NCBI GenBank assembly: GCA_002839825.1
Contig: PGYU01000003.1
Location: 1 to 64,000 of the forward strand
Length of the DNA stretch: 64,000 nt
From: Ignavibacteriae bacterium HGW-Ignavibacteriae-1
GTDB taxonomy: Bacteria > Bacteroidota > Ignavibacteria > Kapaibacteriales > UBA2268
Direction of reading: 5' to 3'
Both the position numbers and the translations under genes were made by a program. The notes under the pieces were generated by a model, which was not told the DNA's origin, searched no databases, and saw only the letters and a program-made list of their open reading frames with translations. Below are positions 25,424-37,491 of the stretch, piece by piece. Each line of letters opens with the position of its first letter. Position 1 is the first letter of the stretch.

Positions 25424-27568
25424 TTAATTAACAGGGGTTTCTACAATAATTTGAACGGTACGGCAATAGCTGCGACCGAATGGCGAATTATTATCGAAAA
25501 GCAGAATATCGCTGCCGATATTTCTAATTGCCAAATTCTCGGGTTTAACGTTTAATATTTTCTGAACTTCCGCAGTACGTCTGCCGGCAAGTTCGCGATT
25601 ATATTCGAATTCACCTGTTCTATCAGCGTATCCTAAAATTGTGACTTTCGAATTTGGCTCAATTTTTTTCTTAATTTCATCAACAATTGATTTATTAATC
25701 CCTTTAATATCAGCCTTATCATAATCGAACAAAATTAGAGAATACTTTTCGACTCGCTTATCATCTTTCATTTCGAAGCGTTTTTTACGAATTGTAAGTT
25801 GCTTGATGTCGCGGGAATCTGAAACAGAGCCAATTTGCCCTAATTTATCCTTGACATCCAAATTAATTTGAACGGGTCTTTCCAAAGTCGGGATTGGTTC
25901 AATTTCGATGTCCCACCTTACTCTTTCAGGGTTGCCGGTACCTTTGAAATCACGCAACAACACATTATCTTGCATAATATTGATGCTCCATTCGGCAACT
26001 CCTGCGTCAGATTGAACGATTGGGTCTGCCATCAATGTTGGAGGATTCGCCTTGCGGATAATGTCTTTCATACTGACAGGGCTCAGAATAGCTGAATTAT
26101 TCGAACTAATCTCAACTCTGCGGTTTTCCTCAACACCTTCGGGACGGTCAATATTGCCCGGGAATTCCGGTAAATTGCGCGCTTGAATTGTCATGCGGTT
26201 TGGATTAATGTCCCACACAGTCTCTAAGTATTTTGACACATTATTCGCTCGCTGGCGAGATAGTTCTGTGTTGCCACGTTCGGAATTAGAGTTGCTGTTA
26301 GTTCCGGTCAAAGTGATTTTCGCTGATGGATTTTCCTGCAGCCTTTTACCTACGATATTAAGCATTTGAGCATAAATTTCTAAAGTTGCCCATGGCAAAT
26401 CATCCATACCAAATTGTGCTTGTTCAGTTTTTGAAAGCAAATTAAGTTTTGAGGAATTCAAATCAGACGAGCTTTCCGGGAAAAATACATAAGGCAAAAT
26501 TGGGAATAATTCCTCCGATTCGATTTCTTCGATAATTATTGTAGGATTCTCGACTACGGCTCCTTCCGTTGATAATCCGTAAGTATTCAAAGCAACTGTA
26601 AGAATTGCATCTTTTGGCAATTCCTGTAAATAATTTTCGGTAACTGTGATGATTTCTACCTCAGTTGACGGGTCGATCATGTTGAAGAGGCTCTTTCGGC
26701 TTTCTGAAACTAATTTAATGCTTGGAGATTTCAATCCAACAATATAAGTTGTCAAAGTATCGCGTTCGTATCTGTATTCTTGAATTCTTTTCATTTCTTG
26801 GCTTTCATAAACAGGGAATTTGACCGCTACACCTAATTTAAGATTTGAGGCATACCAAGATTCTGATGAAATTTGGTTCAAAGCTTGGTAATATCTAACT
26901 TCGGGAACTAAAAATGAATTTGGACCAATGGGTACTTTGTAACCCAATCCAAGATAAAGATGGAATAAAGTCCCCGGCAAACCCGGAATTTCATCGCCTT
27001 GGCTTTCGTTACGGATGCGGGATTGTTCATTTTTGAAAATTACATCATTCGGAGTGAGCAAAGTTTCGGATTGGTCGAAAGTCCCTTCCAAAGGGAATCC
27101 AAGACGGAAACCACCCGAAAGTAGTAAGCCTTTTACAAATTCGTAATCTACACCGGGTTCGATATAGAAAGTTTGGAGCGATGATTCAATCAAATATTCC
27201 GATTCGGCATTGGCAACTCCAACTGTTTCATAAGGTGGAGTGCTCGAGACAAGTTCCGAATTTCCGATGATTTGTGTTTCGGACAAATCTGCACCGAGTG
27301 AGTTAAGCCCAACGCGTGCAGTAAGATTTAGTTTGCTTTGCAAAGGATATTCAAACAAGGCTCCGAAATCGAATCCGGTACCATTGCCACCCGTGAATTT
27401 TGGGCAGCAATTGGGATATCCGGGCAATTTTTGAAAGTCAGCGGTGTGCATATTCAGATTGAGCCCGCCATATGCGCCCCAATAAAACATTACGTCACGA
27501 TTTTCTTGAGCATTCAGACAAATTGTAGATATAATTAAAACTAAAATTAAAGAATATTTTCTCATCAT
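25424..27568 (-). CDS. OmpA-family outer-membrane protein with N-terminal barrel
   Basis: 714 residues. A signal peptide (1-20, LNAQ) is followed by an N-terminal beta-barrel (about 25-250), a linker with beta segments, and two OmpA-like peptidoglycan-binding regions: an atypical one at about 360-490 (SRQRANNVSKYLETVW ... RRVEISS) and a canonical one at the C-terminus (LFDYDKADIKGINKSIVDEI, GYADRTGEFEYNRELAGRRT). It tethers the outer membrane to peptidoglycan. It follows a 1524-residue T9SS protein by 7 bp, so the two are one operon and may form a surface complex. The barrel resembles that of the separate protein at 63.1-64.0 kb. GAGG precedes two adjacent ATG codons; either may start. Confidence 0.85.
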   Translation of the reverse strand: MMRKYSLILVLIISTICLNAQENRDVMFYWGAYGGLNLNMHTADFQKLPGYPNCCPKFTGGNGTGFDFGALFEYPLQSKLNLTARVGLNSLGADLSETQIIGNSELVSSTPPYETVGVANAESEYLIESSLQTFYIEPGVDYEFVKGLLLSGGFRLGFPLEGTFDQSETLLTPNDVIFKNEQSRIRNESQGDEIPGLPGTLFHLYLGLGYKVPIGPNSFLVPEVRYYQALNQISSESWYASNLKLGVAVKFPVYESQEMKRIQEYRYERDTLTTYIVGLKSPSIKLVSESRKSLFNMIDPSTEVEIITVTENYLQELPKDAILTVALNTYGLSTEGAVVENPTIIIEEIESEELFPILPYVFFPESSSDLNSSKLNLLSKTEQAQFGMDDLPWATLEIYAQMLNIVGKRLQENPSAKITLTGTNSNSNSERGNTELSRQRANNVSKYLETVWDINPNRMTIQARNLPEFPGNIDRPEGVEENRRVEISSNNSAILSPVSMKDIIRKANPPTLMADPIVQSDAGVAEWSINIMQDNVLLRDFKGTGNPERVRWDIEIEPIPTLERPVQINLDVKDKLGQIGSVSDSRDIKQLTIRKKRFEMKDDKRVEKYSLILFDYDKADIKGINKSIVDEIKKKIEPNSKVTILGYADRTGEFEYNRELAGRRTAEVQKILNVKPENLAIRNIGSDILLFDNNSPFGRSYCRTVQIIVETPVN

Positions 27569-27575
27569 TTCCTCG

Positions 27576-30500
27576 TTATTTGGTTATAATAATTGGTAAA
27601 GTAAGCACTTGCGTAGGCGAACTGATTTCGGTATAGTACAAGCCTGATGGCAATGATTGAACTCCAATAGTCAATTCGTAAATTCCGCCCGGATTTGTAT
27701 TTATATAATCAGTATGAACTGTATTGCCGCTCAAATCTCTGATTGAAATAGTATGTGTGCCTTTCTCGAGTGCCCGAAGAGTCATTTTGACAAAGCCGTT
27801 AGCGGGGTTAGGCGACAAAACAGCCGAGAATGGTTCATTTCTCTCTAATAGGCGTTCGTCGCCCTCCTCGCAAATTTCAATTGTGAGCGAACCCGGAGTT
27901 GTAGCGATTTCTTTCACTCGTGAGCCATAATTATGAACGATATCACCAAGTTCAAGAATTGTAGATTTTTCATTGCCCAACATTGCATATCCGGTCAATT
28001 CGGTCAAAATAAATTCTTCACCAACATTATTGTTTAGCATAGTTGTTTCGATTGGAATGCGAATCTCAATTATACGTTGATTGCCGATATAATTCTCGCT
28101 AACAATTTGACCATTACTCACAGCTACCGGATAATAAAGGCTGCGATTGAAGCTCAATATTATTGATTCGAGTATGAATTGGTCTGTAATTGGATTAACC
28201 ATATCAACTCTGGCATAAATCGGAACTTTGAAATTGTCGTCTGTCGGGTCGGCTATCAAATCCGGCAACCTCAATGACATTGCAAAAGAAGGTGAGCCTG
28301 AGCCATTCAAGTCAAACGATACAATGCGTTCGCAACCGCCAACATTAAGCACTAATTCCATTGTTGCAGGATAATCAATTTCGTCTTGAGGAGTAAATGT
28401 GAAACTCATTGTCAAAGTATTATTATCGGCAGCATCCAATACAAAATTAGTCGGGTCGGGTGTGTAGCTCCAAGCATTAGGGTCGCCTGTGAAATTGACC
28501 GACATAATTTGAATATTCCAAGGACCTTGATTGACCAAAGTCCAATCTCCATTTTCTGACTCGCCCACGAAAGCATTCAAATCAATTGCCAATGGGCTTG
28601 TAGTAATTTCGCCTTCAATAACAATAGCTCTTATAATGTATGAATATGTCTCGTAATTCCCGTTTCTATAGATTTCAACTTCAAATTCCGCGAGATAAAC
28701 GCCATCTGCTGCACCATCTGAATCAAAGAATATTTGTGCACCCGTTTGATTGAATGCAGGAGTTATAGTATCCGGGGGCGTGATAGCCGATTGGTCATTG
28801 AAAAATCTTCCTGTTGCATCAATTAGGTTTTCACTCAAAATTATGTATGGAGCTGACGAATTGTTCAAATAATCAAAAATCTTAAGATGGCGAATCGGAT
28901 TAACTATACAAGGCGGGAATACACCCATTTCCAATGTATCAACTTTATTGACAGTGCTCGGAGTCGGGAAACTCAATACCACTTCATCATCAAATTCAAT
29001 TGTTGGGTATGATAACAAACCGTTTGCTCTGATAGGAATTTCAATTGAATCAATGCATGGCTTATCGAAATAAACTTTAATCCAACCATTCGTAATGCCG
29101 GCAGTTTCGGAAATTAATGTCGCTGTAAACTCCGAATCACTAAATCCACTTATGGTCAATGGATTGGGCACTCCGGCGACTAAGCCGGGGAATTGAACCG
29201 ATAAAGATGAAATAAATTCATCGAAATCGGCATTGTTTGTCATTACAATTTGCCTTTGAGTTTCGAATCCGACGTAAACGTTTCCGAAATCTATTGATGC
29301 CGGAGCAGCCGTTACATTGAATCCCATAACCTCGGCTGTAAGAGTAATTTCAATCGGATTATTATCTGGGTCATCAGTAGTTAGTAACAAGCGAGCAGTT
29401 TTCACTCCTGTTGCTGCGCCCATTGGGTCAAATTTGAGAGCTATTGTAAATCCGGAAGGAGGATTCTCGTTCGCATTTAATGTTATAGGATACTCGACCA
29501 CATTCGTAATAGTAAACATACTTGCATCTGCACCATCTATAGTTGGCTGGAAGAATGTGATGTCTGTCGTTCCGGTATTTTGAATTTTTATAGTATCGAA
29601 TACTATCATACAATGCGGCACACGACCGAAATCAACTAAATATTTGTCAATGTCCAACGCTGATTGGACAGCCGTACCAAATAGTTCAGTATTATTTTCG
29701 GCATCGCAACTAATGTCACTTTTAATTGAAAATGAATTCAAAATTGCATTAAAATCACCTTCAGAAGTCGGAGTAAATCTAACCGTCACCTCAATGTCAT
29801 CACCAATAGCAATAGTAGTGGGAGGCGCAGGAAAAGTAGAAACAACCGAAAATGGATTGCCAATGCTTGGGAAATTTTCAAATCTTAGCGGCGTTGTGCC
29901 TGTATTTCGTAAAACGACGACTATATCCGATGATTGACCGACGCGAGTTTCAGGGAATGTGAAATCATCGGGGTTAACGCCAATTGTAGTTAATTCGGGC
30001 TCGTCAATATCCGATACAAAAATGTCCACGAAAGCCGGATTTTGTAATGGGTCGTTATTAGGAATTCTGAGGCGATTTGTTATGTTAGTTTTAGCTCCAC
30101 TCAAATATTTATATTTTATAACAACTTCAATTTTATTGCCCGGAGCGATACTAACATCACCAATGGGAGAATCAATCCAAAATCCGTTATATACTGACAC
30201 CCAATTAGTATCATCTAAAGTCACCAATAAATTATTATTTGCAGTAGCATCATTTTCAATTTCAAAAGTTATTGTCAAAGTATCTCCCGAACAATGAATG
30301 CCTGTATATTCGGCCTCATCGGGGAAAATCCCTTTAGAGTTGAGATCTACAAGAAAAATATTTGCTGCTGATTGGGACATAATGTGAGTTGGGACAGCAA
30401 CATAATCAATACTCGAAGAATTTTTGATTTCTTGCACTGCTACGAGATAAAATATTTTGTCAGGGTCCGGCAATATTACGTTTTGATTCCAAATGCCCGT

Positions 30501-32150
30501 AAAACCATCAGCAACTTCGCCGATTAAAGTCCAATCTGTACTTTCAGATTTCATGTATAATTCAGTCTTGCCTTGGCGATCGTTAGAATTTTGAAATCCG
30601 GTAAGAGTAAAATCACGAGTAACCCATTTGGAACTGTCAGTAACTAATCCGCGAAAAGATGAAGCATTCGCCGGTAAAGAAGTTAATCCGCCTTGTACAA
30701 GAACATCGTAGCGTATTCTGCCGGCTCCACCGGTCGTTGTAACGCCATCTTTGGTGTTTGTGCCGCCGGTAGCAAAAATTTGTACGTTAGTTACATTAGT
30801 TTTAGTATGAACACCAACATGCCCACCTGAACCGCTGCCGCCTTGGCTATCGCCACAACCGTTAATTGCTCCGGCTTTGCCGTTAGCACTTACAGCGATA
30901 GATTCGATACTTGAACCAAAAAGACGTATGGCACCACCGCCGCCACCACCTGCAGCAGAGCAGTCAAAAGCACATTGTGGATTGCCACCCGCTCCTCCTG
31001 AACCACCTGCAATCGGCACGACCATATCATTACCATGGACAAAGCCGTTAGTGTTTCCTCTGCCGCCTTGCCCTAAAGTAGCATAACCGGCTGCACCGCC
31101 CGGAGTATTTTGTCGGTAACCGCTTCCGGCGCCAAATCCCCCATCGGGGTCGCAATTATTACCACTATTGCATCCGGTACCGGATAATCCAAAAGGATGC
31201 CCCGTACCACCACCCGCAGCTTCGTATGCAGGAGTTGTACCACCGAGGACAGCATTTATACTATAACCACCAATTTTATTATCAACTATCAAATTTGGCC
31301 CGCTACCAATACCGGCTGCGGCATATGCATCAGTTGAAACCGGATTTCCCGAACGATTTCTGCCACCGGGACCACCGCCTGTAAAGCCATCACCACCACG
31401 AAAGCCCATGCCTGTCCAGTCGCAAAAACTGCCACCGCCACCGCCACCGCCGGCTCCGCCTTGTTGAACTAAATTATTTCCTTCTTCTCCGGCATTGACA
31501 CTTATTATTGTTCCCGTTGTACCGCGAATTGGTCCTTTGCTTAATAATACAAAAGGTAAATATCCTTGGTTTCCGGCTAAATTCGGGTCGCAATCATTCG
31601 TAGAGACCTTATATTCTCTGCCACCAAGTTGGAGTGAATCAAATATCATTGCCCCTCTCGGAGAACGCGGACCCAAGCCACCTACACCGAAAACCACATC
31701 AGTTTGGTTGACATTGCCGTCGAAAAAGGGTCGCGAACGCACAATATAGTAGTTAAATGGAGCAGATTCCACTCCATTTACCACAACTTTCAATGGAATT
31801 ACAAATTCCGAACTTAAGGAAAGAGCTTCATAAGAACTGGGTGACAAAGTATGCGAAACAAATATCTGAGTCGAAATCATTCTGCCATCCCAACTTACTG
31901 TAACCGGTCCGATAGTAATTTTGGACTCATCTGCCGCATTGGCTGTAATCACCCGCACGTTATCACCCGGGTTGTTTAGGTGAAATCCGTCATTGCCGTA
32001 TGTTTTGAAACTATGAGGAGCGATTATCTCCACATATATATTCATTCCGGGGGCGCCAATATCAGGGATCATATACGCAACTTGTGGTTGCGATATAAGG
32101 TTTGTCAGTACAGCTAATCCCAAAACAAAACAGGTCAAAATTATTCTCAT
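27576..32150 (-). CDS. Giant secreted Gly-rich protein with choice-of-anchor D modules and T9SS sorting domain
   Basis: 1524 residues. A signal peptide (1-20) leads to a beta region, then a glycine-rich stretch (about 210-480, runs such as GGAGGGGGGGSF and repeated GxGG), then a beta region. Several ASH/choice-of-anchor D-like modules follow (about 725-1050, each beginning like FPETRVGQSSDIVVVLRNTG or IDFGNVYVGFETQRQIVMTN), then further beta domains. It ends in a T9SS type A sorting domain (about 1440-1524, SPNPANGFVKMTLR ... LPSGLYYTEI). Export by T9SS to the cell surface is expected. A structural or adhesive role is inferred; there is no catalytic motif. First gene of an operon with the OmpA protein. 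Confidence 0.85.
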   Translation of the reverse strand: MRIILTCFVLGLAVLTNLISQPQVAYMIPDIGAPGMNIYVEIIAPHSFKTYGNDGFHLNNPGDNVRVITANAADESKITIGPVTVSWDGRMISTQIFVSHTLSPSSYEALSLSSEFVIPLKVVVNGVESAPFNYYIVRSRPFFDGNVNQTDVVFGVGGLGPRSPRGAMIFDSLQLGGREYKVSTNDCDPNLAGNQGYLPFVLLSKGPIRGTTGTIISVNAGEEGNNLVQQGGAGGGGGGGSFCDWTGMGFRGGDGFTGGGPGGRNRSGNPVSTDAYAAAGIGSGPNLIVDNKIGGYSINAVLGGTTPAYEAAGGGTGHPFGLSGTGCNSGNNCDPDGGFGAGSGYRQNTPGGAAGYATLGQGGRGNTNGFVHGNDMVVPIAGGSGGAGGNPQCAFDCSAAGGGGGGAIRLFGSSIESIAVSANGKAGAINGCGDSQGGSGSGGHVGVHTKTNVTNVQIFATGGTNTKDGVTTTGGAGRIRYDVLVQGGLTSLPANASSFRGLVTDSSKWVTRDFTLTGFQNSNDRQGKTELYMKSESTDWTLIGEVADGFTGIWNQNVILPDPDKIFYLVAVQEIKNSSSIDYVAVPTHIMSQSAANIFLVDLNSKGIFPDEAEYTGIHCSGDTLTITFEIENDATANNNLLVTLDDTNWVSVYNGFWIDSPIGDVSIAPGNKIEVVIKYKYLSGAKTNITNRLRIPNNDPLQNPAFVDIFVSDIDEPELTTIGVNPDDFTFPETRVGQSSDIVVVLRNTGTTPLRFENFPSIGNPFSVVSTFPAPPTTIAIGDDIEVTVRFTPTSEGDFNAILNSFSIKSDISCDAENNTELFGTAVQSALDIDKYLVDFGRVPHCMIVFDTIKIQNTGTTDITFFQPTIDGADASMFTITNVVEYPITLNANENPPSGFTIALKFDPMGAATGVKTARLLLTTDDPDNNPIEITLTAEVMGFNVTAAPASIDFGNVYVGFETQRQIVMTNNADFDEFISSLSVQFPGLVAGVPNPLTISGFSDSEFTATLISETAGITNGWIKVYFDKPCIDSIEIPIRANGLLSYPTIEFDDEVVLSFPTPSTVNKVDTLEMGVFPPCIVNPIRHLKIFDYLNNSSAPYIILSENLIDATGRFFNDQSAITPPDTITPAFNQTGAQIFFDSDGAADGVYLAEFEVEIYRNGNYETYSYIIRAIVIEGEITTSPLAIDLNAFVGESENGDWTLVNQGPWNIQIMSVNFTGDPNAWSYTPDPTNFVLDAADNNTLTMSFTFTPQDEIDYPATMELVLNVGGCERIVSFDLNGSGSPSFAMSLRLPDLIADPTDDNFKVPIYARVDMVNPITDQFILESIILSFNRSLYYPVAVSNGQIVSENYIGNQRIIEIRIPIETTMLNNNVGEEFILTELTGYAMLGNEKSTILELGDIVHNYGSRVKEIATTPGSLTIEICEEGDERLLERNEPFSAVLSPNPANGFVKMTLRALEKGTHTISIRDLSGNTVHTDYINTNPGGIYELTIGVQSLPSGLYYTEISSPTQVLTLPIIITK

Positions 32151-32324
32151 TGCTTACCTTTTATTATATTCTAAAAATCATGTCAAATACTACAAAACAA
32201 ATATTTAAAATAAATATTGCATACATGTTATAACAATATTTTTAGGAAAATGTAACAAAGATTTCGAAAATAATTTGTAAAATTTTTTGGCTCAATATTT
32301 GTTCTATTCATTATGGGGGTAAAT

Positions 32325-33221
32325 ATGAATTTAAAAGAAGCAATTAATAAATTTTTAGACTATTGCGAGTCCGAGAAATCGTTCTCCGGGAAAACTGTTG
32401 AGAGCTACAAAACAGCCTTGGAACAGTTCGAAGAGTATTTCTTTTCGCAATATGGCGAGAATCCTGACATTACAATGATTGAATCCGATGACATCAAGCC
32501 ATTTCTGGGATGGATGCACGACAAGGGTTTGAAACGAAATTCACTCCGAATGAAAATTGCGGCAGTGAAATCTTTTTTCAAATATTGCAAAAAGAAGGAT
32601 TTAATCACACTCAATCCGGGTTCGACTGTGACCACTCCCAAAAAGGAGAAGCGTTTGCCGTCGTTTTTGTTGAAAAATGAAGTCGAAAAAATGCTTGACG
32701 GATTTGACACCACAACACCCGAAGGGGCAAGGAATAATGCCTTGGTAGAACTGATTTACAGTTCAGGATTGCGTATAAGCGAAGCATTGAATTTGAAGTT
32801 AGATGAATTGGATTTGCGTAGCGGAACAATACGAATACTCGGGAAAGGCAACAAACAACGGATTGTTCCGATCGGCGAGAAAGCTATAAAAGCTATTGAT
32901 GAATATAAAAATTTGCGAAGCCAAGTCTCGGCGAAAATCTCCGGAGATTACCTGTTCATCGGTAAATCGGGCAAAAAACTCGATGCCTCGGTTGCATATC
33001 GAATAATTAACCGCAAAATGGGCTTAGTCAGCGAATCGAAGCAAAAAAGTCCTCATGTGTTGCGTCACAGTTTTGCGACTCATTTGCTTGACAACGGTGC
33101 CGACATCCGCTCCGTGAGCGAAATGCTCGGACATGCATCGCTCAGTACAACACAAATTTATACTCATTTATCAGTTGAAAAATTAAAAGAAAGCTACAAA
33201 AAAGCACATCCGAAGGCATGA
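32325..33221 (+). CDS. Site-specific tyrosine recombinase XerC/XerD
   Basis: 298 residues from the ATG at 32325, the classic XerD length; it follows GGGGG, whereas the ATG four codons earlier has no ribosome site. N-terminal SAM-like core-binding domain (about 1-90). The catalytic domain has the first Arg in SSGLRISEALNL, a Lys in GKGNKQRIVP, H-x-x-R in HVLRHSFATHLL, then LGHASLSTTQIYTH with the nucleophile Tyr. Its normal role is to resolve chromosome dimers at dif with a partner recombinase. No flanking att-like repeats, so probably the housekeeping Xer rather than a mobile integrase. Confidence 0.92.
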   Translation: MNLKEAINKFLDYCESEKSFSGKTVESYKTALEQFEEYFFSQYGENPDITMIESDDIKPFLGWMHDKGLKRNSLRMKIAAVKSFFKYCKKKDLITLNPGSTVTTPKKEKRLPSFLLKNEVEKMLDGFDTTTPEGARNNALVELIYSSGLRISEALNLKLDELDLRSGTIRILGKGNKQRIVPIGEKAIKAIDEYKNLRSQVSAKISGDYLFIGKSGKKLDASVAYRIINRKMGLVSESKQKSPHVLRHSFATHLLDNGADIRSVSEMLGHASLSTTQIYTHLSVEKLKESYKKAHPKA

Positions 33222-33278
33222 AATAATTCATTGCCAATTTCTTCTATTTTAAATTAATTAAAAATATAAAATTCGACA

Positions 33279-34262
33279 ATGGAAAAAGTAAAAGTTTCAG
33301 TGATTGGTGTAGGGCATTTAGGTAGTATTCATGCACGATTGTGGACAAAGCACGAGAATGCCGAGTTAGTAGGTGTGCGAGATATAATTCCCGAACGTGC
33401 AACCGCTTCGGCTGAGGAGAACAATTGCAAAGTGTTTGACGATTTGGAATCTGCTATCGAAGCCGCAGATGCAGTAACGATTGCAGTGCCTACTTCGATT
33501 CATTTCGAAATCGCAAAAGCTTGTATTGAGCGTGGCAAGCACTGTTTAATCGAGAAACCCATTACCGAAACTTACGATGACGCCATGAAATTAATTGATT
33601 TGGCAAAGCGACATAATGTGCAAATTCAAGTTGGGCATGTGGAAAGATTCAATCCTGTGATTAGTGCCATCAAAAAATACAATATCAAACCCCTATTTAT
33701 CGAAGCTCACAGGTTGGGTCAGTTCAAACCGCGAGCCCGCGACGTGTCGGTAATCCACGATTTGATGATTCATGACATTGATATAATTTTGTGGTTAGTC
33801 AAATCCAAAATTATCAGCGTTCATGCAAATGGTGTGAACGTTTTGACCGATACGACTGATATTGCAAACGCAAGATTGACATTCGAAAACGGTGCAGTGG
33901 CAAACATTACGGCATCGAGAATTTCTGCCAATCCAATGCGTAAGATGCGAATTTTCCAACGCGACACTTACTTCTCGCTTGATTTCCAAAAGCTCTCGGT
34001 TGACGTTTTTAAAATTTACCCCGATGACGAAAAACCTGATAGTGGCACTCCTGCAACTATGCTCGGCTCTTTGGAAACGGGCTTGAAGAACAAAAATATA
34101 TTTTTCGAGAAGCCGCATGTAGAGGAAATCAACGCAATTTTGGAAGAACAAAAGGCTTTCGCTGACACGATACTGACGAACTCACCTATTCAAGTGGGTG
34201 CCTTCGAAGCCAGCGAAGCATTGAGAGTCGCCGAAATAATTATGTATCAAATTTACAATTGA
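33279..34262 (+). CDS. Gfo/Idh/MocA family oxidoreductase
   Basis: 327 residues. N-terminal Rossmann domain with VIGVGHLGSIHARLW at residue 7; the substrate-site EKPITETYDDA near 92; the C-terminal alpha/beta domain includes VIHDLMIHDIDIILWLV with the conserved Asp/His. NAD(P)-dependent sugar or sugar-nucleotide dehydrogenase by family. Bacterial relatives include UDP-GlcNAc 3-dehydrogenases of lipid A synthesis, but no lipid A genes are adjacent, so the substrate is open. Independent gene, 57 bp after xer. Confidence 0.88.
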   Translation: MEKVKVSVIGVGHLGSIHARLWTKHENAELVGVRDIIPERATASAEENNCKVFDDLESAIEAADAVTIAVPTSIHFEIAKACIERGKHCLIEKPITETYDDAMKLIDLAKRHNVQIQVGHVERFNPVISAIKKYNIKPLFIEAHRLGQFKPRARDVSVIHDLMIHDIDIILWLVKSKIISVHANGVNVLTDTTDIANARLTFENGAVANITASRISANPMRKMRIFQRDTYFSLDFQKLSVDVFKIYPDDEKPDSGTPATMLGSLETGLKNKNIFFEKPHVEEINAILEEQKAFADTILTNSPIQVGAFEASEALRVAEIIMYQIYN

Positions 34263-34268
34263 TAATTT

Positions 34269-36739
<2,471 letters not shown>

Positions 36740-36760
36740 TCAAAATTGATAATCATTATT

Positions 36761-36774
36761 GACGATGAATCGTC
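36761..36774. promoter_or_regulatory. Short palindrome between ligA and lspA
   Basis: GACGAT-GA-ATCGTC in the 77-bp divergent gap, a possible operator acting on either side. Confidence 0.3.
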
Positions 36775-36807
36775 ACTACATTTTTAAAAATAAGAAAAAA
36801 TTAGTCA

Positions 36808-37488
36808 ATGGAATTTGAAAATCAAAAAAACGAATCTCTACATAGAAGAAAAATTTACCCTTTTTTCATGGTCGCATCGCTCTTAATTTTGTTCGATCAA
36901 GCGACAAAACTCTATTTCAAAGGCTTCCATCTTTTTGGCATCGTCCACGAAGGTGCTGAGTACGGTATGCCAAATCCAGTAATAGGCGATGTTTTGCTAT
37001 GGACTTATATCGAAAATCCGGGAATGGCATTCGGAATCGAATTTGGAGCCGGGAAAATATTCTTGAGCCTATTTTCAGTCATTGCAAGTATAGCATTGGC
37101 ATGGTTGATTGTCAGAATATCCCAAAAATCAATCGGGATTTTAATTGGCTTTACATTGATTTTCGCCGGAGCTGTCGGGAATCTGATTGACAGAGTGTTT
37201 TATGGCGTATTTTACGGTTATGCACCTTTATTTTACGGCAAGGTTGTGGACTTTGTGCAAGTAGATATTCCCGATATTGATATTTTGGGATGGACTCACT
37301 TCCCCATTTTCAACATTGCCGATTCTTGTGTCACAGTGGGAGTTACCTTCTTGATTATATTCCACAAACATTTACCAGAATGGCATGACTTATTCCCCAA
37401 AAAAGAGACAGATACAGTCGAGAACGAAAATTTGAACTTAATCAATGAAAGTGAATCAAAAATAAGCCCAACAGCTAAAGAAGAATAA
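36808..37488 (+). CDS. lspA: Lipoprotein signal peptidase (signal peptidase II)
   Basis: 226 residues. Aspartic membrane protease cleaving before the lipidated Cys of prolipoproteins (EC 3.4.23.36); the window encodes many such lipoproteins. Four transmembrane segments; conserved NPGMAFGI near 72, the first catalytic Asp in GAVGNLIDRVFYG near 125 and the second in FNIADSCVTVG near 172. It is longer than the common 160-170 residues because of an N-terminal tail of about 18 residues and a charged C-terminal tail (about 190-226). First gene of a three-gene run with rluA-type synthase (3 bp) and nitroreductase (9 bp). Confidence 0.95.
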   Translation: MEFENQKNESLHRRKIYPFFMVASLLILFDQATKLYFKGFHLFGIVHEGAEYGMPNPVIGDVLLWTYIENPGMAFGIEFGAGKIFLSLFSVIASIALAWLIVRISQKSIGILIGFTLIFAGAVGNLIDRVFYGVFYGYAPLFYGKVVDFVQVDIPDIDILGWTHFPIFNIADSCVTVGVTFLIIFHKHLPEWHDLFPKKETDTVENENLNLINESESKISPTAKEE

Positions 37489-37491
37489 AAT

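Noticed and set aside
30700-31500. Repetitive GC-rich triplets resembling a tandem array
   Set aside because: They encode the glycine-rich stretch of the 1524-aa protein; units differ in length and there are no spacers, so this is not a CRISPR or minisatellite.
32313-33221. Tyrosine recombinase as a phage or integron integrase
   Set aside because: Length and motifs fit housekeeping XerC/D; no attachment repeats, cassette genes or phage genes nearby.
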